Below, piece after piece: positions 10,999 to 21,109 of a stretch of 64,000 nucleotides of DNA (position 1 is the first letter of the stretch; the number at the start of each line of letters is the position of its first letter). A model generated the notes under the pieces. The model was given only the letters and a program-made list of their open reading frames with translations, made no database searches and had not been told where the DNA came from. Source of the stretch: Gloeobacter kilaueensis JS1 (GTDB lineage Bacteria > Cyanobacteriota > Cyanobacteriia > Gloeobacterales > Gloeobacteraceae); assembly GCF_000484535.1 (NCBI RefSeq), contig NC_022600.1, positions 4,084,234 to 4,148,233 of the forward strand, read 5' to 3'. Position numbers and translations under genes: made by a program.

Positions 10999-13900
10999 AT
11001 GACGCAGACGCAAGAACCAAAACCCAAGTTCATCAACCGCAAAATCGACAAAAAAGGTCTGGGCAAGCTCATCTCCTGGGCCTTCTCCCACTACGGCACG
11101 GCGCGCACGGCGCTACTCGCCGACAACCTCAAAAACCTTGGCTTCCGCTACGCTACTCGCGGCGCTGTCTCGATCTCCGTCGAAGATCTGCAGGTGCCCG
11201 AGAGCAAGGTCGATATTCTCGAATCGGCTGAGCGCGAGATCCAGCGGGCCGAGGAGCGCTACACCAGGGGTGAAATTACCGAAGTCGAGCGCTTTCAAAA
11301 AGTGATCGACACCTGGGCCGGGGCCACCCAGGAGCTGACCGAGGGGGTCAAACAAAACTTTCAAGAACTCAACCCCCTCAACTCGGTGGGCATGATGGCC
11401 TTCTCCGGCGCGCGCGGCAACCTCTCCCAGGTGCGGCAGCTAGTGGGGATGCGCGGTCTGATGGCCGATCCGCAAGGGGAGATTATCGACCTGCCGATCA
11501 AGGCCAACTTCCGCGAAGGGCTCAACGTCACCGAGTACATCATCTCCTCCTACGGAGCGCGCAAGGGATTAGTCGATACGGCGCTGCGCACCGCCGACTC
11601 GGGCTACCTCACCCGCCGCCTGGTGGATGTCTCCCAGGATGTGATCGTCCGCGAAGAAGACTGTACTACCCAGCGCGGCATCTTCTTAAGTAGCCTGCGC
11701 GACGGCGACAAGATGATCGTCTCGCTGGAGGAGCGACTGGTGGGCCGCGTCGCCGCCCGCAACGTGCTCCATCCGGTCACAGGCGAGGTGCTCGCCCCGC
11801 GCAACACCCAGCTCGACTACGACCTGGCAGCCCGGATCGCCCGCGCCGGGGTGGATGCGGTGATGGTGCGCTCGCCCCTTACCTGCGAGGCCAACCGCTC
11901 GGTCTGCCGGATGTGCTACGGCTGGTCGCTCGCCCACTCCCAACTGGTCGATATCGGCGAAGCCGTCGGCATCATCGCTGCCCAGTCGATCGGCGAGCCG
12001 GGCACGCAGCTGACGATGCGCACCTTCCACACTGGCGGTGTCTTTACGGGCGAAGTGGCCAAGCCCCTCAAGGCTCCCTACAAGGCCAAAGTCAAATTCG
12101 CAAGCACCCTCAAAGTCCGTCCGATGCGTACCCGCCACGGCGACGAGGCGTTCCAGGTAGACCAGGCCGGTGCCCTTACCCTCGAAGGCGAGGGCGGCAA
12201 AAAAGAGACGGTCACCCTCACCCAGGGTTCGACGCTGATGGTCAAAGACGGCCAGCAGATCGAGGCGGGTACCTTCTATGCCGAGCTGGCGATGCTCAGC
12301 AAGACCGCCCGCAAGAGCACCGAGAAGGCCCAAAAAGAAGTCTTCTCCGATCTGGCGGGCGAGGTCAAATTTGCCGACCTGACGCCGGAGGTCAAGACCG
12401 ACCGCCAGGGCAACGAGACGGCCTATGCCAGCCGGTTGGGCCTGTTGTGGGTACTTTCGGGCGAAGTCTACAACCTGCCGCCGGGGGCGGAGAGCACCCT
12501 TGAGCGGGGCGACAAAGTCGAGCAGGGCGGGGTGATCGCCGAGACGCGGCTCATCACCGAGCACGGCGGCGTCGTGCGCCTCAAAGAACAGGATGTCAAG
12601 GGCGGGCGCGAGGTCGAGATCATCACTGCCTCGGTGTTGCTCGACAAGGCGACCGTCCACGAAGAAAAAACCCAGGGCCGCGAGAGCTATACCCTCGCCA
12701 CCGACAACGGCCAGGTCTTTGCGCTTAAAGTCTCGCCCGGCACCAAGGTGAGCAACGGCCAGGTGGTGGCTGAGCGGGTCAACGACCGCTACATGACCCG
12801 CTCCGGTGGCCTCATCCGCTACTCCGAAGGTGTAGAGGTAGCCAAGGCCAAGGGCAAGCAGGGCTACGAGGTGCTCAAGGGCGGCACGCTGCTCTGGATC
12901 CCTGAGGAGACCCACGAGGTCAACAAGGACATCTCGCTCCTGGAGGTCGAGGACGGCCAGTACGTCGAGGCGGGCACGCAGGTGGTCAAAGACATCTACT
13001 GCCTTTCTTCGGGCGTCGTCGCGATTACTCAGCGCAACGACATCCTGCGCGAGGTGGTGATTAAACCCGGCGAACTGCACCTGCTCGACGCGCCGGGCGA
13101 TCTCAAAGTCGGCAACGAAACCTTCGCTTATCCGGGTACCGAGGTGCTCCCCGGCGTCATCGCCTCCGATCTGCGCTACGTCGAGCAGGTAGAGACGCCC
13201 GAAGGACCGGCGATTTTGCTGAGGCCCGTCGAAGAATTCACCGTTCCCGACGAGCCGGACGCCCCCAGCCAGGAGGCTTCCCAGCAGGCCGGCAGCTCGA
13301 TTCGCCTGCGCGGCGTGCAGCGTATCCCGTACCGCGACGGCGACCGGGTGAAGGCAATCGACGGCGTCGAGCTGCTCAAGACCCAGCTGGTGCTGGAGAT
13401 CACCGATCAGGCGGCTCAGCTTGCCGCCGACATCGAGTTTGTCAGCGACGAAGCGGATAGCGCCCTCGTCCGGTTGCAACTGGTCATCCTCGAAACGCTC
13501 CTGATTCGCCGCGACGTGTCCGCCGACTTGTTGCACGGTTCGACCTCGACCCACATTCTGGTCAAAGACGGCGACCGCATCGGCCCCGGCGCAGTGATTG
13601 CCCGCACCGAGATCCTGGCCAAGCAGGCGGGCACGGTGCGCGGCATCTCCCGCATCGGTTCTACCGTGCGCCGCATCCTGCTTGTCACCGCAAGCGATCT
13701 GGTCCACACCCCGATCGAAGGTACGCCCACCGTCAAGCCGGGCGATCTGGTCCGGGCGGGCGATCCGCTCAGTGCCTCGACCGTTGCCGCCGATTCGGCC
13801 CAGGTGCTTACGGCAGAGCCGGGACGGGTCGTACTGCGCATCGGACGGCCCTACCTGGTCTCAGGAGGGGCAATCTTGCTGGTTCAAGACGGCGATCTCA

Positions 13901-14793
13901 TCCAGCGCGGCGACAACCTGGCGCTGCTGGTCTTCGAGCGCGCCAAGACCGGCGACATCATCCAGGGTCTGCCCCGCGTCGAGGAACTGCTCGAAGGCCG
14001 CAAACCCAAGGAGATGTGCGTGCTGGTCGAGCGGCCCGGCACCGTGCAGATCACCCAGTTACCCGACGAATCGGTGCAGGTGAGCATCATCGAGGACGAC
14101 GGCGGGGTGACCAACTACTCGGTAGGTGGCCAGAGCCTCATCGTCGTAGACGGCCAGCAACTGCAGACTGGCGAAGCGCTCACCGATGGCCCGGCCAACC
14201 CCCACGACATCCTGCGCATCTTCTCCGAGCGCGAGGGTCTACAAAAGGGCATCGAGTCGGTCCAACGCTACCTGGTCAACGAAGTCCAGCAGGTCTACCG
14301 CTCCCAGGGCGTCGAAATCCACGACAAGCACATCGAGATCATCGTCCGCCAGATGAGTTCTAAAGTGCGCGTCGAGGACGGCGGCGACACCACCTTCTTG
14401 CCGGGCGAGCTGGTCGAACTCAGGCAAATCGAGCAGGTCAACGAGGCGATGTCGGTCACCGGCGGTGCGCCGGCCCGCTGCACACCGGTGCTTTTAGGCA
14501 TCACCAAGGCGTCGCTCAACACCGACTCGTTCATCTCGGCGGCCTCCTTCCAGGAGACGACCCGCGTTCTCACCGAAGCGGCCATCGAAGGCAAGTCCGA
14601 CTGGCTGCGGGGCCTCAAAGAAAACGTGATCATCGGTCGGCTCATCCCGGCGGGCACCGGCTTCAACGCCTACGAAGAAGCCGAAGAAGTGCTCGAAGAC
14701 GACGAGCTGATCGACGACACCCTTGGTCTTCGGACCGTCGGCGTCACCTTTGCCGGCGACGACGACTTCGTCGAGGACGACGACGAGGATTAA
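10999..14793 (+). CDS. rpoC2: RNA polymerase subunit beta' (C-terminal part)
   Basis: A 1264-residue C-terminal part of bacterial beta'. It opens [20 protein letters not shown], then the secondary-channel rim and bridge-helix region with [20 protein letters not shown] and [17 protein letters not shown]. The trigger-loop area follows ([41 protein letters not shown]), with zinc ligands in [13 protein letters not shown]. The long middle (about 350-1000) is the cyanobacterial insertion of sandwich-barrel hybrid motifs. The end has [19 protein letters not shown] and a very acidic tail. The ATG 10 bases after rpoC1 fits; upstream in-frame codons lie inside rpoC1. Confidence 0.97.
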   Translation: MTQTQEPKPKFINRKIDKKGLGKLISWAFSHYGTARTALLADNLKNLGFRYATRGAVSISVEDLQVPESKVDILESAEREIQRAEERYTRGEITEVERFQKVIDTWAGATQELTEGVKQNFQELNPLNSVGMMAFSGARGNLSQVRQLVGMRGLMADPQGEIIDLPIKANFREGLNVTEYIISSYGARKGLVDTALRTADSGYLTRRLVDVSQDVIVREEDCTTQRGIFLSSLRDGDKMIVSLEERLVGRVAARNVLHPVTGEVLAPRNTQLDYDLAARIARAGVDAVMVRSPLTCEANRSVCRMCYGWSLAHSQLVDIGEAVGIIAAQSIGEPGTQLTMRTFHTGGVFTGEVAKPLKAPYKAKVKFASTLKVRPMRTRHGDEAFQVDQAGALTLEGEGGKKETVTLTQGSTLMVKDGQQIEAGTFYAELAMLSKTARKSTEKAQKEVFSDLAGEVKFADLTPEVKTDRQGNETAYASRLGLLWVLSGEVYNLPPGAESTLERGDKVEQGGVIAETRLITEHGGVVRLKEQDVKGGREVEIITASVLLDKATVHEEKTQGRESYTLATDNGQVFALKVSPGTKVSNGQVVAERVNDRYMTRSGGLIRYSEGVEVAKAKGKQGYEVLKGGTLLWIPEETHEVNKDISLLEVEDGQYVEAGTQVVKDIYCLSSGVVAITQRNDILREVVIKPGELHLLDAPGDLKVGNETFAYPGTEVLPGVIASDLRYVEQVETPEGPAILLRPVEEFTVPDEPDAPSQEASQQAGSSIRLRGVQRIPYRDGDRVKAIDGVELLKTQLVLEITDQAAQLAADIEFVSDEADSALVRLQLVILETLLIRRDVSADLLHGSTSTHILVKDGDRIGPGAVIARTEILAKQAGTVRGISRIGSTVRRILLVTASDLVHTPIEGTPTVKPGDLVRAGDPLSASTVAADSAQVLTAEPGRVVLRIGRPYLVSGGAILLVQDGDLIQRGDNLALLVFERAKTGDIIQGLPRVEELLEGRKPKEMCVLVERPGTVQITQLPDESVQVSIIEDDGGVTNYSVGGQSLIVVDGQQLQTGEALTDGPANPHDILRIFSEREGLQKGIESVQRYLVNEVQQVYRSQGVEIHDKHIEIIVRQMSSKVRVEDGGDTTFLPGELVELRQIEQVNEAMSVTGGAPARCTPVLLGITKASLNTDSFISAASFQETTRVLTEAAIEGKSDWLRGLKENVIIGRLIPAGTGFNAYEEAEEVLEDDELIDDTLGLRTVGVTFAGDDDFVEDDDED

Positions 14794-14832
14794 GAGGACC
14801 CACCCCCCCGACCCCTCACCCCTCACCCCCAG

Positions 14833-14857
14833 CCCCTCTCCCACAAGGGGAGAGGGG
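14833..14857 (+). terminator. GC hairpin downstream of rpoC2
   Basis: CCCCTCTCCC and GGGAGAGGGG form a perfect 10-base stem with a 5-base loop, 40 bases after the rpoC2 stop. There is no T run after it, so termination here would not be the classic intrinsic type. It sits just before the dispersed repeat copy and may belong to a related repeat. Confidence 0.4.
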
Positions 14858-14868
14858 AGTAAGACAGG

Positions 14869-15087
14869 CCAGCTCCGCAGGGAGGAAGACAAGCCTTAGA
14901 CTGACTTCACCCTGCCCGTCTGCAGCCCAGTTACAGTGAACCCCCCCTCTCCTCCTCCTGCCCGGCGGGGGCAGGGGAGGAGAGGGGGGGTGTGGAGGGG
15001 TGGGGGACGGTTTTAGAAGTACGCAAAAACCTGCTTCCCGCACTCCAGCTAAGAACCCACGCATATTTGGCTTCGTCTCCTTAGACT
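14869..15087. repeat. Dispersed GC-rich hairpin repeat, copy A (rpoC2-argS spacer)
   Basis: This spacer aligns with a second block at 55746-56020. Shared words include CAGCTCC, CTGCAGCCCAG, ACAGTGAAC, TGCCCGGCGGGG, GTGTGGAGGGGTGGGG, CGGTTTTAG, ACTCCAGC and GCTTCGTCT in the same order. Its core is a very long hairpin: 14941-14955 pairs perfectly with 14976-14990 (15 bases), and the inside CCTGCCC (14957-14963) pairs with GGGCAGG (14969-14975), leaving a 5-base loop. No coding potential is seen in this 328-base gap. It looks like a mobile or amplified non-coding element rather than a gene. Confidence 0.75.
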
Positions 15088-15121
15088 GGAAACTGGCTGC
15101 CAGGAGCGTCAAAATTTTCTT

Positions 15122-16945
15122 ATGTCGCAAACCTCCATGCTATCTATTCAACAGCGGCTGGCAAGCCGGATTTATGAAGCGCTCAAGGCAGCCTTTGCCG
15201 CCGGCAAGCTCGGCGCACTCGCTGAGTTGCCTGCCCCCGCTGCCATCGTCGTCGAGAAGCCAAAGCGGCCCGAGCTGGGCGATTATGCGACGCCGGTGGC
15301 GATGAGTCTGGCTAAGCCCAGCCGCCTCGCTCCGCTTGCCATCGCCGAAGCCGTTGCAGCGGAGCTGACCGAGGCAGATCTCATAGCCAGTGTGGCAAAA
15401 CCGGGTTTTATCAATATTCAGCTGGCGGATCGCTTCTTGATGGCCGAGGTGGGCCAGATCCTCGCCTTGGGAGCGGAGTATGGCCAAACCATCCCCGAAA
15501 AAGCAGAACGCATCCTGCTTGAATTTGTCTCAGCCAATCCGACTGGCCCCCTGCACATCGGTCATGGCCGCTGGGCAGCGGTGGGTTCGGCCCTGGCCCA
15601 GATCTTGCGCTTCGCGGGCCACACCGTCAGCACCGAATTTTATATCAACGACGCCGGCAACCAGATGCAGCTACTGGGCCAGTCCTTCCGTGCCCGCTAC
15701 CTAGAGGCGATTGGCGAACCGGCAGAATTTCCAACCAGGGGGTACGCGGGCATCTACCTCAAAGAACTCGCCCAGACCCTGGCCCACCAACAGGGCAAAG
15801 CCCTGCACCACGAGCCAGTGGAGTGGTTCACCGCTTACGCCGAGGAGCAGTTGCTTGCCCAGCAGCGCTCCACCCTTGCCACCTTCCAAACCACTTTTGA
15901 TCGCTGGTACTCCGAGCGCTCGCTGCACGCCGCCGGGGCGGTCGAAGCGGCACTAAAAGATTTGAGCGAGCGGGGAATGCTCTACGAAGCCACCCAATCG
16001 CGCCAGGAGCAGACAGGTGAACTCACTGGTCGCTCCAGCAAGGTCAAGGCCAACGCGATCTTCGACGAAGAAGCGGACGGCAACGGCAGCGAGGCCGTGT
16101 ACTTCAAGGCCGCCGATTTTGGCGACGAGATGGACCGGGTGGTGCGCCGGGCCGATGGCCGCACGACCTACCTTGCCGCCGACATCGCCTACCACTGGGA
16201 CAAGTACCGGCGGGGCTACGACCGGCTCATCAACGTCTGGGGAGCCGATCACCACGGCTACGTACCGCGATTAAAAGCGGCTGTCCAGGCTCTGGGCCAC
16301 CCGGCAGACTCGCTGGAAATTTTGCTGGGCCAGCTGGTGCGGTTGTTTCGCACCGACCCGGCTACGGGTGAAAAAGTCGAGATCCGTATGTCCAAGCGCA
16401 CCGGCGAACTGGTAAGTGTGGATGATCTGATCGCGGAAGTGGGCGTCGATGCCGGGCGCTGGTTCTTGCTCAGCCAGTCGATGGGCACGACGATCAGCTT
16501 CGACCTCGATCTGGCCGCCTCCGAAAAATTCGACAACCCGGTGTTTTACGTTCAGTACAACCACGCCCGCTGCTGCAGCATCCTGCGCAAGGCACCCGAG
16601 CGGGGTGTGCCGGTGCCGGAACACTTCGATCTCGATCAGCCGGACGGCTCCCCCTGGCTCACCACTGCCCCTCAGGAGCGCTCGCTGATGCTGCGACTCA
16701 TCGCTGCCCCCGACGAATTTCGCTTTGCCGCCGCTTTCCGCGAACCCCAGAGGCTCACCCAGTACGCCTACGACCTGGCAAGCGACCTGAGCCAGTTCTA
16801 CGAACACTGCCCAATCCTGCCCCCTCTGGCGGCAGATCTGCCCGACGGACTGCGCCTCGCCCGGTTGGGTCTGGTGAGCGCCACCCGCCAGGTGCTCGCG
16901 ACGACCCTGGGCTTGCTCGGGATCGAGCCGCGCGAATCGATGTGA
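15122..16945 (+). CDS. argS: Arginyl-tRNA synthetase
   Basis: A 607-residue class I synthetase charging tRNA-Arg. The N-terminal Add-1 domain (about 1-110) contacts the tRNA D-loop. The HIGH motif is HIGHGRW at about residue 145. The KMSK counterpart is RMSKRTGEL at about 422-430; the first Lys is Arg, as often seen in ArgRS. YINDAGNQMQLLG and VWGADHHGYVPRLKAA are conserved catalytic-core blocks. The C-terminal DALR anticodon-binding domain ends LGLLGIEPRESM. A small inverted repeat (GATGTC-AAA-GACATC, 16944-16958) overlaps the stop codon. Confidence 0.96.
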   Translation: MSQTSMLSIQQRLASRIYEALKAAFAAGKLGALAELPAPAAIVVEKPKRPELGDYATPVAMSLAKPSRLAPLAIAEAVAAELTEADLIASVAKPGFINIQLADRFLMAEVGQILALGAEYGQTIPEKAERILLEFVSANPTGPLHIGHGRWAAVGSALAQILRFAGHTVSTEFYINDAGNQMQLLGQSFRARYLEAIGEPAEFPTRGYAGIYLKELAQTLAHQQGKALHHEPVEWFTAYAEEQLLAQQRSTLATFQTTFDRWYSERSLHAAGAVEAALKDLSERGMLYEATQSRQEQTGELTGRSSKVKANAIFDEEADGNGSEAVYFKAADFGDEMDRVVRRADGRTTYLAADIAYHWDKYRRGYDRLINVWGADHHGYVPRLKAAVQALGHPADSLEILLGQLVRLFRTDPATGEKVEIRMSKRTGELVSVDDLIAEVGVDAGRWFLLSQSMGTTISFDLDLAASEKFDNPVFYVQYNHARCCSILRKAPERGVPVPEHFDLDQPDGSPWLTTAPQERSLMLRLIAAPDEFRFAAAFREPQRLTQYAYDLASDLSQFYEHCPILPPLAADLPDGLRLARLGLVSATRQVLATTLGLLGIEPRESM

Positions 16946-17076
16946 TGTCAAAGACATCGGCAAAGAGCAGATAAGCCCAGCCCCTCAGCTCCAATTGTGC
17001 GGGCCAAGATCGCTAGAAAAGAGGCCACTCACTCTGGTCACCCGGCACAGTTCACACTTGCGTCGGGACCGGCTTC

Positions 17077-17958
17077 TTAGCTCAGTTTCTTTTTAAGGAC
17101 GCTACCCACCAGCAAAAAGGCGACGACATCGAAGCCAAAGAGCACCAGCACGCAGCCCAGCAGGTTCACTGTTCCCCAGGGAGCAGCGAGCACCGCATCG
17201 CCGAGGGACCACTGGGCGTGAATAAACAGGTGGCGAATTGGTTCGATCGCGTAGGTAAGCGGGTTGAGGCTCGCAACCACCTGCAGCCAGAGGGGCATAA
17301 AGTGCATCGGAGCGAGGGCGGTGCTCGCAAAGATGAGGGGCAGGTTGATCACAAAGACAGCCGCCAGCATCTCGATGTGGCCGGGCAGGACAAAGGCGAG
17401 GCCCATGCTCAAAGCGGCGATGCCGAAGACGAGCAAGGTGACGACCAGGGCGACGATGAGTCCTCCTTCGAGGCCACCGGCGAAGTGGGCACCCATCAAA
17501 AAGCTGACCCCGCCGATGATCGCCGCCTGCACCAGGGTCGTACTCACAATAAAAAGAGCTGAGGCGACGACGATCGAGGTGCGCGAGACCAGGGGTGCCA
17601 CCAGGAGGCGATTGAGAAAGCCGAACTCGCGATCGAAGATGAGAGGTACCCCGGCGTTGAGGGCACCGCCGAAGGCGGCGAAGACGATGATCCCGGCGGC
17701 TAAAAATTCGATATAGCCTCCCTCGATGCCAAAGGTGCTCTTGGGAGCCTGGGCAAAGAGGGCGCTAAATAAGAGCAGCCACAGCAAGGACTGGATGACG
17801 CTGCCCACGAAGGCCGAGGGCCGACGGCCCAACTGGATAAAAAGCCGTCGCGTCAGGGCAAAAGTCTCCTGGCGAAACTGGGAAAGTGCGCTGGCACCGC
17901 CACTTGTCCCATCGAGGGTAAGCGAGGCGGAATTGCCAGGATTGAGAGAATTAGCCAT
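17077..17958 (-). CDS. ABC-2 type exporter permease
   Basis: A 293-residue membrane subunit with six hydrophobic segments. It has a cytoplasmic N-terminus, SVIQSLLWLLLFSALFA as the first helix, the DREFGFLNRLLVAPLVSRTS cytosolic loop (ABC-2 signature area), and ALAPMHFMPLWLQVVASLNPLTYAIEPIR near the end. It pairs with the ATPase 35 bases upstream to form a DrrAB-like exporter. The substrate is not predictable. The pair follows ctaA-ctaB on the same strand, so it may act on heme or on cofactors for oxidase assembly; that is only inference from position. Confidence 0.88.
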   Translation of the reverse strand: MANSLNPGNSASLTLDGTSGGASALSQFRQETFALTRRLFIQLGRRPSAFVGSVIQSLLWLLLFSALFAQAPKSTFGIEGGYIEFLAAGIIVFAAFGGALNAGVPLIFDREFGFLNRLLVAPLVSRTSIVVASALFIVSTTLVQAAIIGGVSFLMGAHFAGGLEGGLIVALVVTLLVFGIAALSMGLAFVLPGHIEMLAAVFVINLPLIFASTALAPMHFMPLWLQVVASLNPLTYAIEPIRHLFIHAQWSLGDAVLAAPWGTVNLLGCVLVLFGFDVVAFLLVGSVLKKKLS

Positions 17959-17993
17959 CGGAGCGACCGTGATAGAGAGCTGTCAAGGGACTC

Positions 17994-19004
17994 TCACTTT
18001 TTTTTCTTTTTGCCGGTGGGAGCGGCTGCCAGATCGGCGTCTTGAAAGGTCTGGCCCGTCGCCGCCAGAAACACATCGTCGAGGCTGGGGCGCGACTGGG
18101 CGATGCCAAAGACCGGCAGACCCTGACGGGTAAGTGCCTCGCGCAGGGTGGGCACCGTCGAGAGCGGGTCGGGGGCGCTCACCACCAGATAGAGGGCGTT
18201 GCCCTGGGCTTCATTAATGATAACTTCCTTTACAAAGGGAAGCGCACGCAGCGCAGCGGCTGCCTGCTGGGCCTCCTCGGCGGGCGAAAATTCGCGGATG
18301 CGCAGGGTGACCCGTTCACCGCCTACGGCCCGCTTCAATTCGTCGGGGCTGCCGCAGGCGATGAGCTTCCCCCGATCGATGATCGCGACGCGGCTGGCGA
18401 GCATGTCGATTTCTTCGAGGTAGTGGCTGGTGAGCAAGATCGTCACCCCCCGGCGGCGAAGTTCGCGCAAAAAAGCCCAGACGCCCAGACGGCTCTGGAT
18501 ATCGAGGCCGACGGTGGGCTCGTCGAGCACCAGCACGCGGGGGTTGTGCAGCAGGCCCGCCGCCAGATCCAATCGCTTCATCATGCCGCCCGAGTAGGTC
18601 TTGATCTTGTCGTCGGCCCGATCTTCGAGGCTCAACAGTTCAAGGGCCAGCTCGATTTGCTTTTTGGCCACCGCCGGGGCGAGGTGATAGATGTCCGCCT
18701 GCAGTTGCAACAGCTCGCGGCCAGTGAGCATCTTGTCGAGGGCGACTTCCTGGGCAACGTAGCCCAGTTGCCTGCGGGCAGCGCGGGGGTCGGCTGTCAC
18801 CGAGACGCCCGCTACTTCTAATTCGCCCCTATCCGGGCGCTCGAGCGTACAAAGACAGCGCAGGGTGGTCGTCTTGCCCGCTCCGTTGGGGCCAAGAAGA
18901 CCGAAGATCTGTCCGGCGGGCACCTCAAGCGACAGACCATCGACGGCCTTGATCGGCCCGTAGGACTTGTAGAGTTCTCGAATGCGGACGGCTGCCTCGG
19001 CCAC
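17994..19004 (-). CDS. ABC exporter ATP-binding protein (DrrA-like)
   Basis: A 336-residue ATPase of the daunorubicin-resistance type. Walker A is GLLGPNGAGKTTTLR (about 34-48), the Q-loop is YVAQEVALD, the signature is YSGGMMKRLDLAAGLL, Walker B is VLVLDEPTVGLD, and the H-loop lies in LLTSHYLEE. A C-terminal DUF4162-like domain follows (about 215-320). The protein ends in a run of five Lys, an odd basic tail. It lies 13 bases after ctaB and directly before its permease partner. Confidence 0.92.
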   Translation of the reverse strand: MAEAAVRIRELYKSYGPIKAVDGLSLEVPAGQIFGLLGPNGAGKTTTLRCLCTLERPDRGELEVAGVSVTADPRAARRQLGYVAQEVALDKMLTGRELLQLQADIYHLAPAVAKKQIELALELLSLEDRADDKIKTYSGGMMKRLDLAAGLLHNPRVLVLDEPTVGLDIQSRLGVWAFLRELRRRGVTILLTSHYLEEIDMLASRVAIIDRGKLIACGSPDELKRAVGGERVTLRIREFSPAEEAQQAAAALRALPFVKEVIINEAQGNALYLVVSAPDPLSTVPTLREALTRQGLPVFGIAQSRPSLDDVFLAATGQTFQDADLAAAPTGKKKKK

Positions 19005-19017
19005 GCTCGTCTCTCCC

Positions 19018-19932
19018 TCAGCGCAACAGGATGCTATCGATGCCCATCGCGACGAACAGCAGCATCAGATAGAAGATCGAGCGCTTGAAGAGGGCACGGG
19101 CTTCCTTGCGCTCGTGGGGCACTCTTAGAAGACGCGCCGCACCGGCTAGAAACCACGCACCAAGACCACTCGCCGCGACAAGATAGATCCAACCCATTGT
19201 ACCCAGCGGATAGAGGGCGAGGGTAACGGGCAAAAGAGCCAGGGTGTACCAGAAGATCCAGCGCGCCGTCTTCTCGTCGCCTACGACTACCGGCAGCATC
19301 GGCACCCCTGCCTTGCGGTAGTCCTCTCGGATCATCATCGCGAGCGCCCAGAAGTGGGGCGGCGTCCACAAAAAGATGATGCCAAAGAGCATCCAGGCGG
19401 ACCAGTCGAGGCTACCGGTGACGGCGGCCCAGCCCACCAGGGGCGGAATTGCCCCAGCGGCACCGCCAATCACGATGTTTTGGGTGGTCGTGCGCTTGAG
19501 CCAGAGGGTATAGACCACCACGTAAAAGCCGATGCCTGTGATAGCGAGTAAGGCAGCGAAGAGATTGGCAAAAAGAGCCAGGACAACGAAGGAAGCCGCT
19601 CCCAGGGCCAGGGCAAAGAGTGTCGCCTGAAGGGGCTGGATGCGGCCAGCCGGGATCGGACGGCGACGGGTGCGCTCCATCAATAAATCGATGTCGCGGT
19701 CGATAAGACAGTTGAAGACGTTCGCCGAGCTGGCAGCGAGGGTGCCACCGAGCAGCGTCACCAGTAGCAGCACCGGCTCGACGTGTCCTTTGCTTGCGAT
19801 CCACATCGCTCCGGCGGTGGTGATGAGCAGCAGAACCTGGATGCGGGGCTTGGTAAGCTCGTAATAATCTTTGAGGACGGCACTCAGGCGCGGAGCGCCG
19901 GCATGGGGGCGATCGAGGACAGTTTCTTGCAC
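19018..19932 (-). CDS. ctaB: Heme O synthase (protoheme IX farnesyltransferase)
   Basis: A 304-residue UbiA-family membrane enzyme adding a farnesyl group to heme B to give heme O for the cytochrome oxidase. The two Asp-rich prenyl-diphosphate sites are NVFNCLIDRDIDLLMERT (about 94-111) and the later loop with REDYRKAGVPMLPVVVG. TKPRIQVLLLITTAGAMW is the usual first helix. It lies 25 bases after ctaA, and the oxidase subunits are divergently encoded just beyond, making a complete heme A/oxidase locus. Confidence 0.95.
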   Translation of the reverse strand: MQETVLDRPHAGAPRLSAVLKDYYELTKPRIQVLLLITTAGAMWIASKGHVEPVLLLVTLLGGTLAASSANVFNCLIDRDIDLLMERTRRRPIPAGRIQPLQATLFALALGAASFVVLALFANLFAALLAITGIGFYVVVYTLWLKRTTTQNIVIGGAAGAIPPLVGWAAVTGSLDWSAWMLFGIIFLWTPPHFWALAMMIREDYRKAGVPMLPVVVGDEKTARWIFWYTLALLPVTLALYPLGTMGWIYLVAASGLGAWFLAGAARLLRVPHERKEARALFKRSIFYLMLLFVAMGIDSILLR

Positions 19933-19957
19933 GATGTCATTCCTGAGACGGTCGGGA

Positions 19958-20851
19958 CTAAACGGAGCGGTAGCGCTCCCGCAGGCTGAGGACGGCCAGC
20001 ACGACCAGACTGCCTAAAAGGGCAGCGCCAATGGCGAGGTGCGCCACCGTCAGCGCCGGTACACTCAGCTGTAACCAGAAAGTGGCAACCCCAAGACCAA
20101 TCTGAGCCAGCAACAGACCCAACAGCGCCAGCGCCAGCGGGCGCAGGGGCTTCCAGGCAAACCCGATCGAAGCGAGCGTCGCCAGGGTAGCGGGCACCAC
20201 TCCTACCAGATGGTTGTTCATCACATTGCACAACAGCGACCCGGCCAGGCACTGGTGCAGCGCCCACTGGGAAGCGACCAGTCCCCCCAGGATGATCTGG
20301 GCATAGACGATGAGCGCACCCGCACTCGCCACCCAGGGTAAAAATCGCGACTGGGAGCGGATAGCAGGTGCAGGGGTGAGCAGCGTCAAAGCCACCAGCA
20401 ACGTCGCAAAGTAGAGCATCGCTGTGCCCAGGTGGGCGGTCACGATGTCAAAGCGCAGGTACTGGGTGACGGTGAGCGCCCCCAAAATACCCTGCACCAG
20501 CACCAGCGCCAGCGCCAGTGCCGCCAGGGGCACCAGCCAGCCTGGCAACCGGCGGCGCTGCCACCAGACGAGGGCGCACAGGCCAACGGTAAGCAGGCCG
20601 ACCAGTTGGGCCACCTGGCGGTGGAACCACTCCAGAAAGATGTACGGGTCGAGATGGGGCAGCACCTGTCCGTAGCAGAGGGGCCAGTCCGGACAGGACA
20701 GCCCGGCTCCCATCACCCGCGTCAGGCTGCCCAGGGCCATCAGACCAAAGGTAAGCGCACAGAGCAGCCCAACCAATCGTCGGACCCCTATTGCCGGATC
20801 GGCGGTTGTCGCCGGTGGATTCGCTAAAAGCTTCACCCGTAAATTTGCCAT
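19958..20851 (-). CDS. ctaA: Heme A synthase (COX15/CtaA)
   Basis: A 297-residue membrane enzyme oxidising the C8 methyl of heme O to heme A. It has eight helices in two four-helix halves. Conserved haem-ligand histidines are seen in FLEWFHRQVAQLVGLL, VTAHLGTAM, ALHQCLAGSLLC with NNHLVG, and TVAHLAIGAALL. An MGAGLSCPDWPLCYGQ motif in the first periplasmic loop carries the redox Cys pair. It is divergent from ctaC with about 240-260 bases between starts; regulation probably lies in that spacer. Confidence 0.95.
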   Translation of the reverse strand: MANLRVKLLANPPATTADPAIGVRRLVGLLCALTFGLMALGSLTRVMGAGLSCPDWPLCYGQVLPHLDPYIFLEWFHRQVAQLVGLLTVGLCALVWWQRRRLPGWLVPLAALALALVLVQGILGALTVTQYLRFDIVTAHLGTAMLYFATLLVALTLLTPAPAIRSQSRFLPWVASAGALIVYAQIILGGLVASQWALHQCLAGSLLCNVMNNHLVGVVPATLATLASIGFAWKPLRPLALALLGLLLAQIGLGVATFWLQLSVPALTVAHLAIGAALLGSLVVLAVLSLRERYRSV

Positions 20852-21109
20852 CGGATCGCTTGCTCCCTGCCCCGACTGCGCGGTGTGAGCGACTTCTCAA
20901 TCTCCACAGTAGTAAGGCGCGGTTGCCCGCTACAGAAGCTTTAGCCATTTTTTTAGAATCTTTGTTGCAGAGTATTGAGGGTTTCTCACACGGACGGCAG
21001 TTGAATTCGTGAAGAAAAACCAAAAGCCTCCTGATCCCTCAGACGGGACAGATAGCCTTGTGATGGCGCAGTCGAGAGTACTGCAAGTATTTTGAGGAAT
21101 CGTACGACT

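Noticed and set aside
11686-13707. 673-codon open frame antisense to rpoC2
   Set aside because: The opposite strand encodes canonical RpoC2 throughout. The antisense frame stays open because of high GC and third-position bias, and its translation has no domain pattern.
15122-15160. argS leader as part of the dispersed repeat
   Set aside because: Similarity between the two repeat copies ends near 15087, before the argS start.
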